A DNA stretch of 39,325 bases from Shewanella sp. HN-41. Lineage in GTDB: Bacteria > Pseudomonadota > Gammaproteobacteria > Enterobacterales > Shewanellaceae. Of the stretch, positions 34,632-39,325 are shown piece after piece (the stretch's first letter is position 1; the number at the start of each line of letters is the position of its first letter). The notes beneath the pieces are model-generated. The model saw only the letters and a list, made by a program, of their open reading frames with translations. It was not told where the DNA came from and did not search any database. The DNA lies in the NCBI RefSeq assembly GCF_000217915.1, contig NZ_AFOZ01000026.1, positions 1-39,325 of the forward strand, read 5' to 3'. The position numbers and the translations under genes were made by a program.

Positions 34632-35753
34632 TTACTCATCATCTGATATGCTAATAGAAACTGATTTTTGGCTCTGTTTGAGTGCCAATTCGGCGCCCAC
34701 TTTACGGGCGATTTCCCGGTAAAGCGCCGCGACTTCACTGTCGGGGGCAGCTACCACTGTCGGAGCACCCATATCCATGGCTTCACGGATATTGATATGC
34801 AGCGGCAAGGCGCCTAATAGTGGTACTTGGTAACGCTCAGCGATTTTACTGCCACCGTGCGTACCAAATGGATGTTCTTTATGACCACACTCGGGACATA
34901 AATGGAAACTCATGTTTTCGACGATACCCAGCACAGGAATGTTCACTTTCTGGAACATAGTGATGCCTTTCTTGGCATCGGCTAGAGCGATGTCCTGCGG
35001 CGTCGTCACAATCACAGCACCGCTAACGGGCACTTTTTGTGACAGGGTTAATTGAATATCCCCAGTGCCAGGTGGCATATCGACCACTAAGTAATCCAGC
35101 TCTGGCCATTGTGTTTCGTTCAACAGCTGGGCCAGTGCGCCCGCAGCCATAGGACCACGCCAAACAGCCGCTTCATCGCCACTTAGCATAAAACCTATCG
35201 ACTGGGCGGCAATACCGTGGGCACTAGCGGCGGTCATATGTTTGCCATCGGGGGAAACGGGCCTGAAGTTGGGGATCCCCAGCATTAAGGGAACTGACGG
35301 ACCATAAATATCGGCATCTAAGATCCCAACCTGCGCGCCCTCAGCGGCCAGCGCTAAGGCAAGGTTAACCGCCGTGGTTGATTTACCCACACCGCCCTTA
35401 CCGGAAGCAACTGCAATCACTTGCTTCACATTGGCAATCGGTGCGATAGAAGATAATGCTGAGTACACTTTAGGTTGAAAATCGATTTCACATTCGACTT
35501 CATCGATAGCATCGAGTACTGCTAATTTGTTGGTCAGCGCCATCACAGTATCACGATATTGGGTCATACAAGGGTAAGGATAGACTAAGCCAAGCTGCAA
35601 ACGCTTACCTTCTATCGCCAATTTATTCACGCATCCTGCGCTCACTAACCCTTTACCTAAATACGGGTCGATATATGCATCGAGAATGGCCAAAACGGGC
35701 CCGAGAAGATCGTCACTTAAACGATAATCAGTTTGAGTTGAAGACAAAAGCAT
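34632..35753 (-). CDS. mrp: Iron-sulfur cluster carrier ATPase Mrp/ApbC
   Basis: Mrp (ApbC) is a cytoplasmic P-loop ATPase that carries [4Fe-4S] clusters to apoproteins. The 373-aa protein has an N-terminal DUF59-like region (about 1-95) and the deviant Walker [28 protein letters not shown] and [12 protein letters not shown] follow, with the cluster-binding CxxC in [10 protein letters not shown]. The frame extends to a TTG at 35765, but the ATG at 35753 with GGGGGT upstream fits better. It is divergent from metG across 154 bases, as in E. coli, and heads the nine-gene run. Confidence 0.95.
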   Translation of the reverse strand: MLLSSTQTDYRLSDDLLGPVLAILDAYIDPYLGKGLVSAGCVNKLAIEGKRLQLGLVYPYPCMTQYRDTVMALTNKLAVLDAIDEVECEIDFQPKVYSALSSIAPIANVKQVIAVASGKGGVGKSTTAVNLALALAAEGAQVGILDADIYGPSVPLMLGIPNFRPVSPDGKHMTAASAHGIAAQSIGFMLSGDEAAVWRGPMAAGALAQLLNETQWPELDYLVVDMPPGTGDIQLTLSQKVPVSGAVIVTTPQDIALADAKKGITMFQKVNIPVLGIVENMSFHLCPECGHKEHPFGTHGGSKIAERYQVPLLGALPLHINIREAMDMGAPTVVAAPDSEVAALYREIARKVGAELALKQSQKSVSISISDDE

Positions 35754-35907
35754 TACCCCCACCAATAAATTTGCCCAAGTGTACCAGATAATGACAAAAA
35801 CATTAGCGCAGATTTAGCTCAATTGACTCAGGTTTTGATGAAAATCATCCTGTAATCGGTTAGTATCTCTACCATTATTTTTGGCCCACCACGATATTTG
35901 AGACAAG

Positions 35908-37938
35908 ATGGCAACTTCACAACGTAAAATTCTCGTGACCAGCGCACTTCCCTACGCGAACGGACCGATTCATTTAGGTCACATGCTGGAATACATCCAG
36001 ACGGATATCTGGTCGCGTTATCAAAAACTTCGTGGACATGAGTGCCACTATATTTGTGCCGATGACGCCCACGGCACGCCGATCATGCTCAAGGCGCAAC
36101 AATTAGGCATGGCGCCAGAAGAAATGATCGCCCAGGTCAACAAAGAGCACCAGCAGGATTTCGCCGATTTTAATATCGCCTTCGATAATTACCACAGCAC
36201 CCACAGTGACGAAAACCGCGTACTGGCGAGCGATATCTATTTAAAACTACGGGCTAATGGTTATATCAAGAGCAAGAGTATTTCTCAGCTGTTCGATCCT
36301 GAAAAATCCATGTTCCTGCCAGACCGCTTCGTAAAAGGCACTTGCCCTAAGTGTAAATCGCCCGATCAATACGGCGATAACTGCGATGCCTGCGGCGCGA
36401 CCTACAGCCCAACTGAGCTGATCAATCCTAAATCGGCGGTGTCAGGTGCTACGCCAGTGATGAAAGACACTGAGCACTTTTTCTTCGATCTGCCTGCATT
36501 TGAAGGCATGTTAAAAGAGTGGACTCGTTCGGGCGCCCTGCAAACCGAAATGGCCAATAAACTCGACGAATGGTTTGAACAAGGTTTGCAGCAATGGGAT
36601 ATCACCCGTGATGCACCTTATTTTGGCTTTGAAATTCCCGATGCCCCGGGCAAATATTTCTACGTGTGGTTAGATGCACCTATCGGCTACATGGGCTCAT
36701 TCAAAAACCTCTGTGATAAACGTCCAGAGTTGAGCTTCGACGAATTTTGGGCGAAGGATTCTAAGGCCGAGGTTTACCACTTTATTGGTAAAGATATCGT
36801 TTACTTCCACAGCCTATTCTGGCCAGCCATGCTGCACGGCTCGGGCTATCGCCAGCCAAACAGCGTCTATGCCCACGGTTATGTCACGGTCAACGGCGCT
36901 AAGATGTCTAAATCTAAGGGTACCTTCATCAAGGCGCGCACTTACTTAGATCACTTAGACCCCGAATATTTACGTTACTACTACGCCGCTAAACTGAGCA
37001 GCCGAATCGACGATTTAGATTTAAATCTAGAGGATTTCGCCCAGCGTGTGAACTCAGATTTAGTCGGTAAGCTAGTGAACTTAGCCTCGCGCACCGCAGG
37101 TTTTATCACTAAGCGTTTCGAGGGTAAGCTAGCCAAGATTGCTGACACCACACTCACGGACGCATTTTTAGCCAAACAAGAGCAAATTGCCGAGTTCTAT
37201 GAAACCCGCGAATACGGTAAAGCGATGCGTGAAATCATGGCCCTTGCCGATATCGCCAACGGTTTTGTCGCCGATGCTGCGCCTTGGCAAATGGTGAAAC
37301 ACGATGATCAACAGGAAGCGGCGCACCAAGTGTGCTCGAACGCCCTGAACCTGTTCCGTATTCTGGTGACTTATTTAAAACCCGTACTGCCGCGTTTAGC
37401 ACAGGACGTCGAAGCCTTCTTCCAACAGACCTTGACTTGGGATGCGTTGAGCCAAGATATGGCGGGACACGAAATTGCACCATTTAAAGCCATGATGCAA
37501 CGTGTTGAATTAGACAAGGTTAACGCTATGGTTGCCGACTCTAAGGAAAACCTGCAAGCCACGACCGAGCCAGAAGCGCCTAAGGGCCCACTGGCGACCG
37601 ATCCGATTAGCGATACCATCAACTTTGAAGATTTCGCCAAGATCGATCTACGCATCGCACGTATCGTTAAGGCCGAGCATGTGGCCGAAGCCGACAAACT
37701 GTTAAAACTGCAACTCGATATCGGCGGCGAAACCCGCCAGGTATTTGCGGGCATCAAATCGGCCTATTCGCCAGAAGAGCTCGAAGGCAAGCTGACCGTG
37801 ATGGTGGCGAACTTAGCGCCACGTAAGATGCGCTTTGGCATGTCAGAAGGCATGGTATTGGCAGCAGGCCCTGGTGGCAGCGATCTGTGGATTTTAGAAC
37901 CCCATGAAGGCGCACAGCCTGGCATGCGGGTTAAGTAA
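35908..37938 (+). CDS. metG: Methionyl-tRNA synthetase
   Basis: MetG charges initiator and elongator tRNA(Met). The 676-aa class Ia enzyme (E. coli: 677) has the HIGH-type motif HLGH (residues 22-25) and the zinc knuckle at Cys146, Cys149, Cys159 and Cys162. [10 protein letters not shown] is the KMSKS loop near 333. The anticodon-binding helical domain runs to about 540, and a C-terminal tRNA-binding OB domain (from about 575, [16 protein letters not shown]) mediates dimerisation. The Shine-Dalgarno is weak (GAGAC). It is transcribed alone, ending at a terminator 39 bases downstream. Confidence 0.97.
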   Translation: MATSQRKILVTSALPYANGPIHLGHMLEYIQTDIWSRYQKLRGHECHYICADDAHGTPIMLKAQQLGMAPEEMIAQVNKEHQQDFADFNIAFDNYHSTHSDENRVLASDIYLKLRANGYIKSKSISQLFDPEKSMFLPDRFVKGTCPKCKSPDQYGDNCDACGATYSPTELINPKSAVSGATPVMKDTEHFFFDLPAFEGMLKEWTRSGALQTEMANKLDEWFEQGLQQWDITRDAPYFGFEIPDAPGKYFYVWLDAPIGYMGSFKNLCDKRPELSFDEFWAKDSKAEVYHFIGKDIVYFHSLFWPAMLHGSGYRQPNSVYAHGYVTVNGAKMSKSKGTFIKARTYLDHLDPEYLRYYYAAKLSSRIDDLDLNLEDFAQRVNSDLVGKLVNLASRTAGFITKRFEGKLAKIADTTLTDAFLAKQEQIAEFYETREYGKAMREIMALADIANGFVADAAPWQMVKHDDQQEAAHQVCSNALNLFRILVTYLKPVLPRLAQDVEAFFQQTLTWDALSQDMAGHEIAPFKAMMQRVELDKVNAMVADSKENLQATTEPEAPKGPLATDPISDTINFEDFAKIDLRIARIVKAEHVAEADKLLKLQLDIGGETRQVFAGIKSAYSPEELEGKLTVMVANLAPRKMRFGMSEGMVLAAGPGGSDLWILEPHEGAQPGMRVK

Positions 37939-37976
37939 TCTACGCTAAATACGAGTCAAGCTACTGGTAAATCGAT

Positions 37977-38003
37977 ATAAGGCCGCATTCAATGCGGCCT
38001 TAT
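37977..38003 (+). terminator. metG terminator
   Basis: ATAAGGCCGCATT (37977-37989) pairs with AATGCGGCCTTAT (37991-38003) around the central C; a realistic loop is TTCAA. It is followed by TTG and a moderately T-rich tail. The remaining bases up to 38163 contain a weaker inverted repeat CAGTGC...GCACTG (38073-38110) and presumably the promoter of the permease gene. Confidence 0.75.
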
Positions 38004-38163
38004 TTGTTGGTAAAACATCCCGTTACGCTTTTCCAGGGAGTGTAACCTGATGTGGTCTCGACAAGCGGCTCACAGTGCGACACTATCGCGGCCGTGGCTT
38101 AGCTGCACTGATTAAATTGTACTGATTCAGCGGCAACACTATGGAATTTTCCGAGGAGAAGTT

Positions 38164-39120
38164 ATGGGCAATATCATTGAGCAGTTGTTGTTTTCTGCCT
38201 CGATAACCGGTCCCATCTGTTTAATGTTAGCCCTAGGCGTCATGCTTAAACGCACCCAAGTGATTGACGAGCACTTTATTGATGTCGCCTCTAAGCTGGT
38301 TTTTAATGTCACGCTACCCGCGCTATTGTTTCTGAGCATTATTAGCTCACATCACGATCTTGCCGCCAGTGCGCCGTTAATTGGCTATGGTTTATTGGCC
38401 AACTTGCTGTTTTTTATCCTCTCGACCTACGCAACCAAACGACTGTTTCCTGAGCCACAAGACCAAGGCGTGATCATTCAGGGAGGATTTAGGGCCAATA
38501 CCGCGATTATCGGCTTAGCCTATGTCTCTAATGCCTATGGCGAATCGGGTGTTGCCTTAGCGGCCGTTTATGTGGCTTCCATGACGCTGCTCTATAACAT
38601 TCAAGCCGTGATTTGTTTAAGCCCGCGGGGAGAGGAATCCAGCCACCGCGCCTTTGCGGTGATCATTAAAACCATCACCAAAAACCCGCTGATCATTGCC
38701 ATTCTGCTCGGCATGCTGTTTTATTTACTCGCGATCCCCGTACCTAAGATGGTACTCGATGCGGGCCAATACTTTGCTAATATGACCCTTCCCTTAGCGC
38801 TGCTGTGCACTGGCGGCTCGCTCGATATTGGCTCACTCAAACATGAAAAGTATTCCACTTGGTTCTCGACCGCATTAAAACTGATCTTTGCCCCGCTGTT
38901 TATCACCTTAGGTGCCTTGATACTTGGCTATCGCGGCGTGGAACTCGCCTTAGTGTTTTTAATGAGTGCGGCGCCTACCGCAGCAGCGAGTTATGTGATG
39001 GCACGAGCTATGGGTGGCAATGCTACCCTTGCAGCCAATATTATCGCCCTCACCACAGTCTGTTCTCTGCTCACTTGCACCTTGGGCATTTTTATCCTGT
39101 CGACCTTAGGGCTGATTTAA
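38164..39120 (+). CDS. AEC family permease (auxin efflux carrier-like)
   Basis: A 318-aa inner-membrane transporter of the AEC family. It has about ten predicted helices in two five-helix halves, each with a broken-helix asparagine/glycine motif (VFNVTLPALLFLSII in the first, ANMTLPLALLCTGGSLD in the second). Bacterial members carry malonate, malate or similar carboxylates; the substrate here cannot be read from the sequence. AGGAG precedes the ATG by 6 bases. It stands alone between the metG terminator and its own terminator. Confidence 0.9.
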   Translation: MGNIIEQLLFSASITGPICLMLALGVMLKRTQVIDEHFIDVASKLVFNVTLPALLFLSIISSHHDLAASAPLIGYGLLANLLFFILSTYATKRLFPEPQDQGVIIQGGFRANTAIIGLAYVSNAYGESGVALAAVYVASMTLLYNIQAVICLSPRGEESSHRAFAVIIKTITKNPLIIAILLGMLFYLLAIPVPKMVLDAGQYFANMTLPLALLCTGGSLDIGSLKHEKYSTWFSTALKLIFAPLFITLGALILGYRGVELALVFLMSAAPTAAASYVMARAMGGNATLAANIIALTTVCSLLTCTLGIFILSTLGLI

Positions 39121-39141
39121 ATGAGCTAATTTAAATAAGGA

Positions 39142-39164
39142 AAAGGCGAGCATAGCTCGCCTTT
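39142..39164 (+). terminator. Terminator after the AEC permease
   Basis: AAAGGCGAGC (39142-39151), loop ATA, GCTCGCCTTT (39155-39164), perfect 10-bp arms followed by AAATTT. It lies 21 bases after the permease stop and about 12 bases before the insertion-sequence end. Confidence 0.85.
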
Positions 39165-39175
39165 AAATTTAATGA

Positions 39176-39325
39176 TGACCCGTCCTAAATAGCGTTGACA
39201 CTTTTCAATCTTTATTTGGAGAGTGTAATGAAATCAACAACCAAACGAACTCAACGGGATTATTCCCTCGCTTTTAAATTGGCCGTGGTCGACCAAGTCG
39301 AAAAAGGCGAGTTCAGTTACAAACA
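39176..39325 (+). mobile_element. Left end of an IS3-type insertion sequence, cut by window edge
   Basis: From about TGACCCGTCC (39176) the sequence stops resembling the host intergenic region and leads directly into a transposase gene. IS3-family elements begin with TG, but the exact end (39173 or 39176) and any target duplication cannot be set because the right end is outside the window. Confidence 0.65.
39228..39325 (+). CDS. IS3-family transposase OrfA, partial
   Basis: The first 32 codons are visible before the window ends. The product begins MKSTTKRTQRDYSLAFKLAV and continues with DQVEKGEFSYK, the start of the helix-turn-helix OrfA of IS3-family elements, which binds the element ends and is fused to OrfB by frameshifting. 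GGAGAG lies 7 bases before the ATG. Completeness and activity cannot be judged. Confidence 0.8.
   Translation, partial: MKSTTKRTQRDYSLAFKLAVVDQVEKGEFSYK

Noticed and set aside
38073..38110. CAGTGC...GCACTG inverted repeat as an operator or small RNA
   Set aside because: The arms are 6 bp with a 26-base interior and no terminator or promoter partner; likely by chance.

Overview
The window looks like a chromosomal segment of a Shewanella-type marine gammaproteobacterium (Alteromonadales). I base this on the protein sequences (ZapC, ProQ, RsmF and PepN all read as Shewanella-like), on gene neighbourhoods that partly match Escherichia coli (pyrD-zapC, proQ-prc, letA-letB-rsmF, mltG-tmk-holB-tatD, mrp/metG) and on the moderate, slightly AT-rich composition. 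Almost everything is core genome. The only clear mobile DNA is the left end of an IS3-type element cut by the right edge of the window. No rRNA, tRNA or CRISPR array was seen.

Layout. 1-667 has no convincing gene, only a doubtful 46-codon ORF and hairpins. 668-7328 (minus) carries zapC, pyrD and a 1614-aa NAD-dependent glutamate dehydrogenase. A cluster of nine GATC sites lies between pyrD and zapC, and a terminator sits directly in front of pyrD. 7592-14430 (minus) is a four-gene envelope operon: an outer-membrane DUF1302 protein, a DUF1329 protein, a YCF48/BNR-repeat protein and an RND/MMPL exporter. It looks like a complete but poorly understood route for a hydrophobic substrate. 14770-20372 (minus) holds a DUF2835 protein, pepN, prc and proQ. 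20656-21431 (minus) holds msrC and the SOS gene yebG, with a perfect LexA box.

21636-25513 (plus) encodes a LetAB (YebST) lipid-transport system. LetA is split into two overlapping genes, and LetB has seven MCE repeats. A SpmA/SpmB-like membrane protein (minus) separates it from rsmF (plus). Downstream of rsmF, 28533-28683 folds by eye into a four-way-junction RNA followed by a strong terminator, and is the best non-coding RNA candidate here. 28755-35753 (minus) is a tightly packed nine-gene run, mrp-udk-dcd-pabC-mltG-tmk-holB-pilZ-tatD. It joins nucleotide supply, replication-clamp loading, folate synthesis and cell-wall termination. metG is divergent from mrp, followed by an AEC-family permease and the insertion sequence.

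The main themes are pyrimidine/dNTP supply (pyrD, udk, dcd, tmk) and envelope traffic (RND operon, LetAB, Prc, MltG). Pairings, promoter elements and operators were found by eye and no folding or database search was run.
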